A DNA stretch of 64,000 nucleotides from NCBI RefSeq assembly GCF_001681715.1, contig NZ_LNWY01000005.1, positions 544,845 to 608,844 of the forward strand, in the 5' to 3' direction. Below the pieces are notes generated by a model, which had not been told where the DNA came from, did not search any database, and saw only the letters and a program-made list of their open reading frames with translations. Position numbers and translations under genes: made by a program. Source of the stretch: Tritonibacter mobilis. GTDB lineage: Bacteria; Pseudomonadota; Alphaproteobacteria; Rhodobacterales; Rhodobacteraceae. Positions 1-8,622 of this stretch are shown here, one piece after another; position 1 is the stretch's first letter; every line of letters starts with the position of its first letter.

Positions 1-187
1 TATCCTAAGTCGGAGCGCTCCCAGGCGTATCCCGGGTCTCCTAATTGCGTGGCGGCCCCATTGCCGCCGACCCTTATGCTATCTTTCTTTCGCGTGCCGG
101 GGTCTGGGCACATCGTCTCAGATAGTTCCGCCCATACATGAGTTCGTTGCAGAAAGAAAGTGTTCGCTTGCGATGCGCCGCGCGGGA

Positions 188-448
188 TTAAGCGCGAGCG
201 CTGCGGTTCAGGGTCTTACGTTCGGCGGCATCCAGCCGTGCCAAGGCGGCCTCTGGCGACAGGCCGTCACGGCGCGCGGCTTGCCAGATGCGCTGGCAGG
301 ACTGCGCGGACCAGGGCAATGCGGCCTCCTGCAGCCATGCGCGCAAAGGTGCGGGCAGACGATCATAAGCCGCCATTGGGTCCTCGCGCCTGCGCCGGGT
401 AGGCAGTGCGACTGCCCCCCGGTTGCCGTTCTTATCCCGACGTCGCAT
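188..448 (-). CDS. small conserved alphaproteobacterial protein (DUF6525-like)
   Basis: This encodes 86 residues and begins at an ATG two bases after the stop of the CobW-type GTPase, so the two genes are almost certainly cotranscribed. The N terminus is very basic (MRRRDKN..., then TRRRRED). It is followed by a helical segment with 'LPAPLRAWLQEAALPW' and an Ala/Leu-rich C terminus. The pattern matches my memory of the DUF6525 family; no function is known to me. The reading frame stays open upstream through the GTPase gene, but the spacing and family length favour this ATG. The tight coupling suggests a link to the Zur-controlled GTPase, which is an inference only. Confidence 0.65.
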   Translation of the reverse strand: MRRRDKNGNRGAVALPTRRRREDPMAAYDRLPAPLRAWLQEAALPWSAQSCQRIWQAARRDGLSPEAALARLDAAERKTLNRSARA

Positions 449-450
449 GG

Positions 451-1665
451 TTACGCCGCCTGATCGCTGCGCCGCCACTGCGGGAAGGGATCGGCCAGAT
501 CCGCGTAGTCCGGCAGAGTCTCGGCCGTTGCTTCGGGGACCAGGCAAGCATCCAATGTGGATTTGATCGCGGGCCAGTCGATGCCTGCCCCGATGAACAC
601 CAGTTCCTGACGGCGATCGCCAAAGGGCTCCTGCCAATGCGCCTGCATATAGTCGCGCGCCTGCTGGTGGGTCGGCCAGCGTTCGGCAGGTACGGAGGCC
701 CACCATGTCCCCAAGGGCGCCACGCTTGATAGCGCCCCAGCGAGCGAGAATTCCGCCACCCACTCGGGGCGGGTGGCAACCCAGAAATGGCCTTTGGCGC
801 GGATCACGCCGGGCAGATTGCCGTTTAGCACCGCATGTAGTTTGTTTGGGTCAAAAGGTGCGCGTGCACGATAGACAAAGGACGCGATGCCGTATTCTTC
901 GGTCTCCGGCACATGATCGGCAAAGCCGTATAGCTCCTTGGCCCACATCGGGTGCTCGTGTGCCTTTTCAAAATCAAACAGCTTGGTGTCGAGGATCTTG
1001 TCGGCAGGCACTTCGCTGAAATCGGTCTCGATGATCTCGGCATCGGCGTTGAGGCTGCGGATGATCTTGCGCGCGGCGTCTACTTGTTCGGGGCTGGCAA
1101 GGCTCACCTTGTTCAGCACCACCACATCCGCAAATTCCATCTGATCGGTCAGCAGATGCACGAGGGAGCGCTCGTCCTCTTCGCCCAGCGTTTCGCCTCG
1201 GTCTGCCAGCAGGTCGTGGCTGGCAAAATCGTTCAGCAGGTTCACCGCGTCGACCACCGTGACCATTGTGTCGAGACGCGCCACATCGGAGAGGCTCTCT
1301 CCCTCGGCATCGCGAAAATCAAAGGTTGCAGCGACGGGCAGCGGTTCCGAGATCCCGGTGGATTCGATCAGCAAGTAATCAAACCGCTGTTCAGCAGCGA
1401 GGCGACGCACCTCCGCCAAGAGGTCATCGCGCAGGGTGCAGCAGATGCAGCCGTTTGACATTTCCACCAGCGTTTCCTCGGTCTGGCTCAGGTCTGCGCC
1501 ACCTTCGCGCACCAGATCGGCGTCGATGTTGACCTCGCTCATATCGTTCACGATCACCGCCACCCGGCGGCCTTCGCGATTGTTGAGGATACGGTTCAGA
1601 AGCGTCGTTTTGCCCGCTCCGAGAAAGCCAGAGAGGACGGTAACGGGAAGGCGGGGATCGGACAT
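451..1665 (-). CDS. CobW/COG0523-family GTPase, probable zinc metallochaperone
   Basis: The protein has 404 residues. It has an N-terminal P-loop '[12 protein letters not shown]' (about residues 13-24), the family-defining metal motif 'GCICC' (about residues 72-76), Walker B-like 'LLIEST' followed by 'GISEP', a guanine-specificity 'NKVS' motif, and a C-terminal CobW_C domain with '[10 protein letters not shown]'. COG0523 proteins are GTPases that deliver or insert metal (Zn in the ZigA/ZNG1 branch, Co in CobW). No cobalamin genes lie nearby and a Zur-like operator sits directly upstream, so a role in zinc limitation is the best reading. A second, shorter paralogue is encoded at 50973-51836. 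Confidence 0.93.
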   Translation of the reverse strand: MSDPRLPVTVLSGFLGAGKTTLLNRILNNREGRRVAVIVNDMSEVNIDADLVREGGADLSQTEETLVEMSNGCICCTLRDDLLAEVRRLAAEQRFDYLLIESTGISEPLPVAATFDFRDAEGESLSDVARLDTMVTVVDAVNLLNDFASHDLLADRGETLGEEDERSLVHLLTDQMEFADVVVLNKVSLASPEQVDAARKIIRSLNADAEIIETDFSEVPADKILDTKLFDFEKAHEHPMWAKELYGFADHVPETEEYGIASFVYRARAPFDPNKLHAVLNGNLPGVIRAKGHFWVATRPEWVAEFSLAGALSSVAPLGTWWASVPAERWPTHQQARDYMQAHWQEPFGDRRQELVFIGAGIDWPAIKSTLDACLVPEATAETLPDYADLADPFPQWRRSDQAA

Positions 1666-1680
1666 CTGCGACTCCTGTGT

Positions 1681-1702
1681 GAAATGTTATAATGTAACAA
1701 TC
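1681..1702 (-). promoter_or_regulatory. candidate Zur operator
   Basis: An imperfect palindrome centred on TGTTA-TAATG-TAACA (1685-1699) lies 16 bases upstream of the GTPase start. It resembles the Zur box I recall from alphaproteobacteria (GAAATGTTATA plus its mirror). The left arm, GAAATGTTATA, matches fully; the right arm ends in TAACAATC rather than TAACATTTC. It would repress the GTPase and the downstream small gene when zinc is plentiful. Confidence 0.7.
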
Positions 1703-1736
1703 ACGAAGTGCAGAAAGAGGCAAGCCCCCTGAAATG

Positions 1737-1768
1737 AAAAACCGCGCCCCCAATTCAAGGGGCGCGGT
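1737..1768 (-). terminator. intrinsic terminator of the TonB receptor gene
   Basis: A perfect 10-bp stem (1741-1750 with 1759-1768, ACCGCGCCCC and its complement) is followed on the minus strand by a short T run. It lies 25 bases past the receptor stop and separates the receptor from the GTPase transcript. Confidence 0.85.
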
Positions 1769-1793
1769 GTGTTCGTTCACGGTCAGATGCAGA

Positions 1794-3752
1794 TCAGAAC
1801 CGCAGGCGCGCGGTCAATCCGATGGTGCGACCCGGCTCATTGAGCGGCACGACGCGGCTGTTATCAAGCCCATCCGCGCTGCGGCTGTAATAGGTCTCAT
1901 CAAACAGGTTGCGCACGTCCAGTCGCAGTTCGAGATTGTCGTAGCGGGCGGGTGTGTAGCTTGCATAGAGATTCACAACCTCATAGCTCGGCAATTCCGG
2001 TGTGGTGTCGTCGTTGCTGAGTGCGATCTGTGCAGATCCACCAACGCGCCATTGCGGTGTCAGCTCCATTCCCGTTTCAAGCGCGATGATATGCCCCAGC
2101 GGACGGCCGAGATAATAGGCGGTGGAGGTGATGGTCGCATCATCCACCTCAACATCCGCGTAGGTCCAGTTCACCCGCGCAAACCCATTGGCCCAGCTGT
2201 ATTGCAGGGAGGTATCAATCCCGCGGCTCTTCAGATCAGACAGCTCTCCGCGCGCACCACCCGAGGGCAGAACGGCTGCGATATCGTCGACCTCCGTCTG
2301 GAAGAGTGCCGCGCTTGCTTTCCAGGTGCCATTGTCAAACCGGACCCCGAGACGCGCAGATTTCGCACGAGAGGACGTGAAGCCTGTATAATCCCAAGGC
2401 GTGAAGAAATTCACCAGACCTGCTTCACCGAGTTCATAGCCGCCCCAGGTCGACGCAAGGCCTGCATTCAGCGACCAGGTGTCAGAGAGGCGCACATCCA
2501 CCGTGCCATTGATGCTGACGCCGGTATCGGAGAATTTGGTGCCGTCAGCGCCAGTAAATTGCTGACTGTCGATCCGCGCGCCGTAGCTGATCGAGAACGT
2601 GTCGTTCAGATCCTGACGGGCCTGCGCAAAGACGCCAGTATTGCGTAGCGTCTCTCCGCCGCCACTGCCAAATGCGCCGCCGGTGCGTCCCTCAGCCGTC
2701 TCGCGGAAGAAATCCAAACCGGCCGTCAGATTGCCGCCGGCAATGTCAAAGCGGTTCTTGAACGTCGCGCTAAAGCTGGAGTTCACCCCATAAGAGCCAA
2801 TCGCGTCGATTTCCTGCTTGTTGTAGCTCAGCTGGATCTCGGGGTTCCACATCCCGCTGGCTTGCGTGTTGCTATAGCCCAGCGTGTAGGAGGTGCGCCG
2901 GGAAAGCGCCTCAATGAGAACGCTCGGACCAGTGGTGAGGCCGCCAAAATCGGGACGGATAAAATAGACACCCCCCGGTCCCGGCTGCGCGCTGCGCGGG
3001 CCGCTGTCTTCGGTGCGCGAGGCTGCGAATTCGAACCGGTGACCTTCAAGGCTCTCATAGGCGACTTTGCCCACATAATCCGTCAGCTCCGCGCGGGTGC
3101 CAAGGACGACCACGCCGTCGCCATCTTCATAGTCGTCGCTGCTGCGGCGGGTGTGGCTCAGCACATATTCGAAACCGCCGTTGATGCCGTAGATGGTCAG
3201 CGAGCCGTCTTGACTGTTGGCGTTGCTGTCGGTCGACAGGCGCAGGCGGCCCCCAAAGGTGTCACCCGCTTCCAGCAGGTCGCGTGCATCCTTGGTTTCA
3301 TAAGCGATTGAGCCTGCGACAGCGCCAGCACCTGCATCTGCGGGGGCCAGACCTTTGCTGACTTCGACACGTTTCAGAAGCTCAGGATCAAGCAGCACAT
3401 TGCCGGTATGGTGAAAGGCGGATTTGTTCTGCCGCGCGCCGTCGATGGTGACGGACAGAAGGCTTTCTTCGATCCCGTTCACATAGACCTTTTGCGCGAT
3501 TGCCGCGCCGCCGCCCGTGGTGATCGCACTTTCCCCCACAAAGACATCTTTGGTGGAGGAGGGGTTGCGCGCCTCGATCTCGTCTTCGGTGATTTCGTCA
3601 TTGCCCAGAAGGGTCTGAGCATCTGCGGCCTCGACCCGAATCTCTTCGAGTTCGATAACGCCACTGGCGTCCTGAGCCCCTGCCGTCGTGGCAAAAGGCA
3701 TCGCAGTTGTCAGCAGCAGGGCTGTCAGTTTTTTGGTGGAGATGCGCTGCAT
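1794..3752 (-). CDS. TonB-dependent outer-membrane receptor (heme/siderophore-type)
   Basis: The protein has 652 residues. A signal peptide (cleavage probably after TAGAQ, about residue 27) is followed by a TonB-box-like segment 'ELEEIRVEA'. Next come a plug domain with 'VYVNGIEE', 'VTIDGARQ' and 'DPELLKRVEVSKG', and a beta-barrel ending in Phe ('TIGLTARLRF'), as required for outer-membrane insertion. The plug wording resembles the HmuR/hemoglobin-transferrin receptor branch, so heme or another metal chelate is the likely ligand. Zinc cannot be excluded given the Zur-like site on the neighbouring gene. No TonB, ExbBD or periplasmic partner is encoded nearby. RBS 'GAGGG' is 12 bases upstream. 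Confidence 0.92.
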   Translation of the reverse strand: MQRISTKKLTALLLTTAMPFATTAGAQDASGVIELEEIRVEAADAQTLLGNDEITEDEIEARNPSSTKDVFVGESAITTGGGAAIAQKVYVNGIEESLLSVTIDGARQNKSAFHHTGNVLLDPELLKRVEVSKGLAPADAGAGAVAGSIAYETKDARDLLEAGDTFGGRLRLSTDSNANSQDGSLTIYGINGGFEYVLSHTRRSSDDYEDGDGVVVLGTRAELTDYVGKVAYESLEGHRFEFAASRTEDSGPRSAQPGPGGVYFIRPDFGGLTTGPSVLIEALSRRTSYTLGYSNTQASGMWNPEIQLSYNKQEIDAIGSYGVNSSFSATFKNRFDIAGGNLTAGLDFFRETAEGRTGGAFGSGGGETLRNTGVFAQARQDLNDTFSISYGARIDSQQFTGADGTKFSDTGVSINGTVDVRLSDTWSLNAGLASTWGGYELGEAGLVNFFTPWDYTGFTSSRAKSARLGVRFDNGTWKASAALFQTEVDDIAAVLPSGGARGELSDLKSRGIDTSLQYSWANGFARVNWTYADVEVDDATITSTAYYLGRPLGHIIALETGMELTPQWRVGGSAQIALSNDDTTPELPSYEVVNLYASYTPARYDNLELRLDVRNLFDETYYSRSADGLDNSRVVPLNEPGRTIGLTARLRF

Positions 3753-3872
3753 CTTGTGTCTGTCCCTCTACAATTTGTGTCATTGCGGGGGACGGGACGA
3801 AGGATCGACCCTACCTGGCTAGAGTTCGCTCGATTTATGATAAGGCGACAAATGCAGCAATTGTGATTTTTT

Positions 3873-3895
3873 GCCCGTGACCATCGCCCGTGACC
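3873..3895 (-). promoter_or_regulatory. 13-bp-period direct repeat upstream of the TonB receptor
   Basis: Two identical copies of GCCCGTGACC (3873-3882 and 3886-3895; GGTCACGGGC on the receptor strand) lie about 120 bases before the receptor start. Tandem half-sites about one helical turn apart suggest a regulator site. No family is assigned. Confidence 0.35.
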
Positions 3896-3932
3896 TCTGG
3901 GCAACACATCTGCCGCACTGCGGGTGCCGCAT

Positions 3933-3964
3933 AAAAAACGCCCGCACCTGCAAGAGGGCGGGCG
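3933..3964 (-). terminator. rpsO intrinsic terminator
   Basis: A 7-bp GC stem (CGCCCGC, 3939-3945, with 3958-3964) is followed on the minus strand by six T's. On the plus strand it is followed by TTTCTT, so it may work in both directions. It lies 28 bases past the rpsO stop. Confidence 0.85.
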
Positions 3965-3992
3965 TTTCTTGACCGAAGTCCTGAGTAGCGTC

Positions 3993-4262
3993 TTAGCGAC
4001 GAATGCCCAGTTTCTTGATCAGGTCCTGATAGCGCGCTTCTTCTTTACCCTTCAGGTAGTCCAGCAGCTTACGGCGCTGAGCAACCATCTTCAGAAGGCC
4101 ACGACGACCGTGGTTGTCCTTCTTGTGGGTTTTGAAGTGCTCGGTGAGCGTGTTGATGCGCGAGGTCAGGATTGCGACCTGGACTTCCGGAGAACCGGTG
4201 TCGCCCTCTTTGGTCGCGAATTCTTTCATCAGGCGTGTTTTTTCTTCTGCAGTAATCGACAT
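3993..4262 (-). CDS. rpsO: 30S ribosomal protein S15
   Basis: The product is 89 residues, the usual S15 length. It has the hallmark '[17 protein letters not shown]' and '[12 protein letters not shown]' and ends 'LGIRR'. S15 binds 16S rRNA early in 30S assembly. The start at MSITAEEK is fixed by a good RBS (AAGGAG, 8 bases upstream) and by family length; the longer frame upstream is non-coding. The gene has its own terminator, so it seems monocistronic here; pnp is not adjacent in the window. Confidence 0.98.
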   Translation of the reverse strand: MSITAEEKTRLMKEFATKEGDTGSPEVQVAILTSRINTLTEHFKTHKKDNHGRRGLLKMVAQRRKLLDYLKGKEEARYQDLIKKLGIRR

Positions 4263-4619
4263 CGGGGTCTCCTTCGTAAGGTTAAAGTGGATGGCGCAGG
4301 CCGGGATGTCGTCCAGCGCAGGCCCATGGAGAGTCCCGAGGCGGTGTTGATTCCACTTCGGGATGCGGGTGATTACGGAATTCGGCTCCGTTTTGCAAAG
4401 GAAATCCACAGCACAGGCGTGTCGTGCTGGCGGAGATCGTCTTGACGGGTATCGGCGGGCTGACTAGACGCGCTTTCAGGTTGAGCACGAGAGAGCCATG
4501 AAATTTATCCGTTAGCGAAGATTGCAGTGAATGCCACATCGACCGTTCAGCTCTGACCGGTCGAGAATTCAAACTGCTACAATCGGAGCGCAAGAGACAG
4601 TCTCTTGCGGATAAAACCT
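4263..4619. other. divergent intergenic region between rpsO and the alpha/beta hydrolase
   Basis: These 357 bases hold the rpsO leader and promoter on the minus strand and the hydrolase promoter on the plus strand. I find no convincing gene. The only clear structure is the palindrome at 4590-4608. Confidence 0.5.
4590..4608 (+). promoter_or_regulatory. 19-bp palindrome directly upstream of the hydrolase start
   Basis: A perfect inverted repeat (GCAAGAGA - CAG - TCTCTTGC) ends 11 bases before the ATG at 4620 and abuts the weak RBS (GGAT). It could be an operator overlapping the transcription start, or an mRNA hairpin limiting ribosome access. Confidence 0.4.
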
Positions 4620-5474
4620 ATGGAAAAATCTCAACCCGTTCAGGGGCATCTCTGCCGTGATGGCTTTAAACTCGGCTATCAAATTGAAGGGGAAGGCGAC
4701 CCGCTGCTAGTCATCGGCAGTCATGTCTTCTATCCACGTGTGTTCTCAAAGGATTTGCGCCGCACGCGCAAGCTGATCTTTGTCGATCATCGTGGGTTTG
4801 CGCATGCAGACCGCGTTCTCGAGCCGCACGATTGCACGCTTGAGACCATCATGGACGACCTATCGGCCCTTTGCAGCGCGCTTAATTTGACGCGCGTGGA
4901 TGTGTTGGGGCATTCCGGTCACGGGTATATGGCGCTGGAGTTTGCACGTTGCCGTCCGGATCTGGTTCGCAAAACCGTGGTCGTGGCCACCGGCCCCAGC
5001 CACGCGCCGGAACATATGGCGTATGGAGAGCGCATCTGGAAGATGCTGGCCGCGCCGGAGCGAAAACTACGGCTGACGCGGGATCTGGAGGTTATGCAAC
5101 ACCGCATCGAAAGTGAGCCCGAACAGAGGTTCATTTGGATGTGCCTCGGCCTTGCTGCCCGCAGTTGGTTTAACCCCTGTTTTGATGCCACGGATCTCTG
5201 GCAGGGGGTACAGGTCAACATGCCGGTTTTTGACGCCCTTTGGGGAGGGGCGTTTTCCAATTTCGATGCGGCAGGCGCGCTGCTGGCGTTAGAGCAACCG
5301 CCCCTGATCTGTCTGGGGCGTCATGATTACCTCGTGGCGCCGGTAGAGACGTGGTTGCCTCTTGTGCCTGCGAACAATCCACCGGAGTTTGCTTTGTTCG
5401 AACGCAGCAGCCACACGCCGCCATTGGAAGAGCCGGAGTTGTTCAATGATGTTTTGCAAAGATATTTGGAGTGA
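4620..5474 (+). CDS. alpha/beta-fold hydrolase
   Basis: The protein has 284 residues and no signal peptide. The alpha/beta hydrolase triad is visible: nucleophile elbow 'GHSGHG' (Ser about 101), acid 'GRHDYL' and histidine 'RSSHTPPLEEP'. An oxyanion-type segment lies near 'GSHVFYPR'. The fold covers esterases, lipases, epoxide hydrolases and proline iminopeptidase-like enzymes, and the substrate cannot be told from sequence. I chose the ATG at 4620; an in-frame TTG at 4605 lies inside the upstream palindrome. The gene stands alone. Confidence 0.85.
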   Translation: MEKSQPVQGHLCRDGFKLGYQIEGEGDPLLVIGSHVFYPRVFSKDLRRTRKLIFVDHRGFAHADRVLEPHDCTLETIMDDLSALCSALNLTRVDVLGHSGHGYMALEFARCRPDLVRKTVVVATGPSHAPEHMAYGERIWKMLAAPERKLRLTRDLEVMQHRIESEPEQRFIWMCLGLAARSWFNPCFDATDLWQGVQVNMPVFDALWGGAFSNFDAAGALLALEQPPLICLGRHDYLVAPVETWLPLVPANNPPEFALFERSSHTPPLEEPELFNDVLQRYLE

Positions 5475-5593
5475 GTACTGAGATCCGTGGGCAACTGATC
5501 TGGTGTTTCTGAGTGCTGTCCCACGCGCATAACTTCAACTCCGGGAGAACTCCCGCCCATGTTCGTGTCCTCACGGACCCATCACATGGTTGG

Positions 5594-5657
5594 GCCCCGC
5601 GCCGCGCTGGCCTGAAAGGCCAGCGCGGCGCGGGGCGCTTTGGGCAAAGCCCAAAGC
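5594..5657. repeat. two abutting GC-rich perfect hairpins
   Basis: The first palindrome has 19-bp perfect arms (5594-5612 and 5618-5636) around loop TGAAA. It is followed at once by a second with 9-bp perfect arms (GCTTTGGGC, 5637-5645, and 5649-5657) around AAA. It lies between a plus-strand gene and the 3' end of a minus-strand gene, so it may stop transcription in both directions, although no T run follows. Confidence 0.8.
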
Positions 5658-5752
5658 GAAACATCTCAAATTACGACGCCGTAATGTGCGGATGATACAT
5701 CAATTGGCTAGATATGGTGCTATTCGCCACAGAGACGAATGGGAGCGATTGA

Positions 5753-6856
5753 CTACTGAGGGAGTGGCAAATGCGCGACGTCGCCATCATCGGCTTCTAC
5801 CAGCAAGATATCATCAGCCGTCAATGCCTCGGCTCCTGTAAGGCGCATGGCTATCTCTCCATCCAGACGCAGAATCGTCTCGCCGGGGGCATCGGGATCC
5901 GGTTCCAATTCCAGATCCGGCACGCCCTGATCGCCATCGTAAACCAGCAGCAACTGGTCCTCAGCAGTGTCGAAGTCGATTAACTCGACTGTGCCTGCTG
6001 CGATCCAATCTCCCAGAAGAATTTGATCTGCACCATCTCCCCCGGTCACGACGTCTGAGGCACCCGCGATCAGCGTGTCGTCACCGTCGCCGCCGTTCAC
6101 AAAATCCTTCTCCGCACCGTCATCTGCTCCACTCACCACATCATTGCCGCGCCCCCCAAAGAGCGCGTCTTCCCCGGTGCCACCAAACACCATATCATCG
6201 TCGTCATTGCCATGGACTGCATCATTGCCCGCGCCCCCTCGGACAAGGTCATTGCCGGAACCGCCATACAGGGTGTCGTCGCCCTCATCCCCTTGAATAC
6301 GGTCCGTGCCCAGTCCCCCCAGAAGAGAGTCATTGCCTGCGCCTCCCGCAAGCGAATCCTGGCCCGTCCCTCCGTTCAATGTGTCGTCGTCATCGCCGCC
6401 TTCCAACGTGTCTTGACCTTCGCCGCCATAGAGGTCGTCATCGCCCGCCCCTCCTTCGAGGCTATCATCGCCGCCAAAGCCATTGATCTGGTCGTCGCCC
6501 CCCAAACCAAGCAGCGCGTCATTCGCATCGCTGCCCGACATGTGATCAAGTTCATCAGAGCCGATCAGAACACCGCCATCCTCGATCCCGCCATCCTGGG
6601 GCGTATCGGTTTCAGCGTCGCCAGAACCTGTGGTGGACACGTCTTCTGTCGGGTCTTCGTCGGCCTGCCCGCCGGATAAAAATACCTCTGGCGAGACAAT
6701 CGTACTACCGGAGGTGTCTGCCTCTGCGGTCACGTCGTTGTCTTCTGTTTCCTCGTCGTCGGATTCAAAATCGATCATGATCGCGCTGCCCACGGCGACG
6801 ATCCCAAGAATACTGGCCAACCACAACACCGAACTGGTCCACTTCGTTTTAAACAC
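5753..6856 (-). CDS. membrane-anchored RTX-type calcium-binding protein
   Basis: About 367 residues. A single N-terminal hydrophobic segment ('VLWLASILGIVAVGSAI') is followed by a very acidic linker (about residues 25-110) and then roughly ten nonapeptide repeats of the GGxGxDxLx type ('GGDDSLEGGAGDDDLYGG' and so on). These form Ca2+-loaded parallel beta-rolls. The C-terminal portion (about 90 residues) resembles RTX C-terminal caps. Most RTX proteins leave by type I secretion; here the N-terminal helix suggests anchoring or an uncleaved signal. The start is uncertain: GTG at 6856 is chosen, and a TTG at 6883 would add nine residues. No type I secretion genes are adjacent. Confidence 0.75.
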   Translation of the reverse strand: MFKTKWTSSVLWLASILGIVAVGSAIMIDFESDDEETEDNDVTAEADTSGSTIVSPEVFLSGGQADEDPTEDVSTTGSGDAETDTPQDGGIEDGGVLIGSDELDHMSGSDANDALLGLGGDDQINGFGGDDSLEGGAGDDDLYGGEGQDTLEGGDDDDTLNGGTGQDSLAGGAGNDSLLGGLGTDRIQGDEGDDTLYGGSGNDLVRGGAGNDAVHGNDDDDMVFGGTGEDALFGGRGNDVVSGADDGAEKDFVNGGDGDDTLIAGASDVVTGGDGADQILLGDWIAAGTVELIDFDTAEDQLLLVYDGDQGVPDLELEPDPDAPGETILRLDGEIAMRLTGAEALTADDILLVEADDGDVAHLPLPQ

Positions 6857-6932
6857 ACTCAACCGGGGTCGAGAGTGCCACAATTATGTGGTCAAAATCC
6901 AAACAAAACGGGAACATCGGTTAATGAAACCC

Positions 6933-7454
6933 TTATAGGTCAACATCTTGCTGCCAAAGCAAGGGCTTCTGCGCATAAGAGATATAGAGCGGGTGTTTGG
7001 GGTGGCCGGCTTTGCTTAGGCCCAGGTGGTGCAAAGGGCGGCCTGTTGCGCGCAGCCTTGCAGCAACGTCGGGGCCTTGATTGCGATGCGCGCCATGGGT
7101 GCCCCACGCACAGATTACCATGTCCGCCCAATCCACCCCGGCAAGCAACACGGACATATTCTCCGGCCCTTCCGGATCGCAGGCCGCACGCATGTCGCGC
7201 GGATCGGTGGCGCGATAAGCAAAGATATTGGTGGCCTGAAACCCGCCAAACCCCAACGCCCGTGCGCGCCTCTCGCAGCGCTCGATGGTGGGGTCGTTTT
7301 GGACTTCGGTGGCTTTGGATGGGTTGAGCATCACAAACATCACCTTTTGCCCATGAGGCTCCCAGACGCGTGTCAGGCTGTAGCGATAGGTTTCGCAGTC
7401 CGAATAAAGGGCGGTGGAGGGCGCGTCGCCCTTGATGTGATGGCGGGTGATCAT
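6933..7454 (-). CDS. DUF1643 domain protein
   Basis: The protein has 173 residues and is recognised by the DUF1643 pattern: 'YRYSLTRVW', 'VMFVMLNPSKATEVQNDPTI', 'NIFAYRATDPRDM' and 'ICAWGTHGAHRNQG', ending with 'GHPKHPLYIS'. The family is widespread and uncharacterised, and resembles a small alpha/beta enzyme fold. The start MITRHH is the family-consistent ATG; no good RBS is seen and the frame is open upstream, so the start is moderately certain. The gene appears monocistronic. Confidence 0.85.
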   Translation of the reverse strand: MITRHHIKGDAPSTALYSDCETYRYSLTRVWEPHGQKVMFVMLNPSKATEVQNDPTIERCERRARALGFGGFQATNIFAYRATDPRDMRAACDPEGPENMSVLLAGVDWADMVICAWGTHGAHRNQGPDVAARLRATGRPLHHLGLSKAGHPKHPLYISYAQKPLLWQQDVDL

Positions 7455-7550
7455 GGTGAGGGTTTTGGCGTATCGCTGCGCGCAGCGCAATTCCCTATGG
7501 AAATGGTCTGGTCTCGCGGTCGAATTGCTGCATGAGTAGGTCAACGCATG

Positions 7551-7584
7551 TGACCCATTGTTTCGCGTGCGAAACAATGGGTCA
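7551..7584. repeat. perfect 16-bp-arm palindrome
   Basis: TGACCCATTGTTTCGC (7551-7566), a 2-base centre, and its exact complement (7569-7584) lie about 70 bases past the truB stop, between truB and the DUF1643 gene. It may end the rbfA-truB transcript, but a T run is lacking on that strand; the plus strand has GTGTTTTCC after it. Confidence 0.75.
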
Positions 7585-7656
7585 GCGTGTTTTCCCTATC
7601 ATTTACATGATGTTAACGGATGTGCCGCGGAGGTGATGAACCTGCGTGTTGCCGTA

Positions 7657-8565
7657 TCAATCCTGATTGAACACCCGCGATGGATGCAATTCACCTGCCT
7701 TGTAGATCCCCACGGCAACCGCTTTGCCCTCTAGCGACGCCCAGGCCTCATCGCCATATTCAACGTCCGATGCGATCACCATGCCGGGGTTACCGTTTCT
7801 GAGCCGGGTTGCCCCTTCAGGCGTACATTTCAGTTCCGGTAGGTCCGCAAGCCCTTCCTCGAGCGGCCGCAGGAACTGGTCGATCTCGGGCGACTTTGCC
7901 AGATCGTCAATCTGTTCCAGCGAGACGCCGTCCTCGGCATCAAACGGGCCGGACCAGATCCGCCGTAGCTCCTGTACGTGACCAAGGCAGCCAAGTTTCT
8001 CGCCCAGATCTCTGGCAATGGACCGCACGTAACCACCTTTGCCGCAAGTCATTTCCAGCATCACGTGGTCCGCATCAGGGCGGTCCAGCATCACCAGTTC
8101 CTCTACCCAGAGTGGGCGGGAGGACAGCTCGACCTCTTCGCCATTGCGGGCGAGTTTATAGGCGCGCTGGCCGTCGACCTTCACGGCTGAAAACTTCGGC
8201 GGCACCTGCTGGATTTCGCCAATAAACCCAAGCAGGGCCTCTTTGATGCCTTCATCCGAGGGGCGCTCGCCAGAGGTCGCAATCACCTCTCCTTCGGCGT
8301 CATCGGTGTTGGTCGCAGCCCCCAACGTCACTGTGAACGTATAGGCTTTCATGGCGTCGGTGATGAAGGGAACGGTCTTGGTTGCCTCGCCCAGAGCGAC
8401 GGCCAGAACGCCGGTGGCTTCGGGGTCGAGCGTGCCAGCGTGACCGGCCTTTTTGGCGTCAAACGCCCAGCGGACCTTGTTGACTACGGCGGTCGACGTG
8501 AGGCCTGCGGGTTTGTCCACCACCAGCCAGCCGGAAATGTCGCGTCCCTTGCGTTTGCGTCCCAT
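7657..8565 (-). CDS. truB: tRNA pseudouridine(55) synthase
   Basis: The protein has 302 residues, standard for TruB. Motif II '[14 protein letters not shown]' carries the catalytic aspartate (Asp47). The N terminus '[13 protein letters not shown]' and '[13 protein letters not shown]' are also typical. TruB converts U55 of the T-loop to pseudouridine in nearly all tRNAs. It is the last gene of an apparent rbfA-glycosidase-truB unit, echoing the common rbfA-truB linkage of bacteria. Confidence 0.97.
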   Translation of the reverse strand: MGRKRKGRDISGWLVVDKPAGLTSTAVVNKVRWAFDAKKAGHAGTLDPEATGVLAVALGEATKTVPFITDAMKAYTFTVTLGAATNTDDAEGEVIATSGERPSDEGIKEALLGFIGEIQQVPPKFSAVKVDGQRAYKLARNGEEVELSSRPLWVEELVMLDRPDADHVMLEMTCGKGGYVRSIARDLGEKLGCLGHVQELRRIWSGPFDAEDGVSLEQIDDLAKSPEIDQFLRPLEEGLADLPELKCTPEGATRLRNGNPGMVIASDVEYGDEAWASLEGKAVAVGIYKAGELHPSRVFNQD

Positions 8566-8622
8566 GAATGTCCTCTGATCTGTCGGATAAGGCGCGCGAG
8601 GTAGCCTAGGACGCGAGGGCTG

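Noticed and set aside
1..187. Possible gene or RNA at the left edge
   Set aside because: Only short frames (a 22-codon minus-strand frame from about 142) with no recognisable family and no tRNA-like fold; left unannotated.
5513..5695. Short frames across the 5.6-kb palindromes
   Set aside because: The residues only reflect the inverted repeats; no start signals.
6040..6520. Regular short repeats that might suggest a CRISPR or tandem DNA repeat
   Set aside because: They are the coding repeats of the RTX beta-roll (27-base period, degenerate), without unique spacers.
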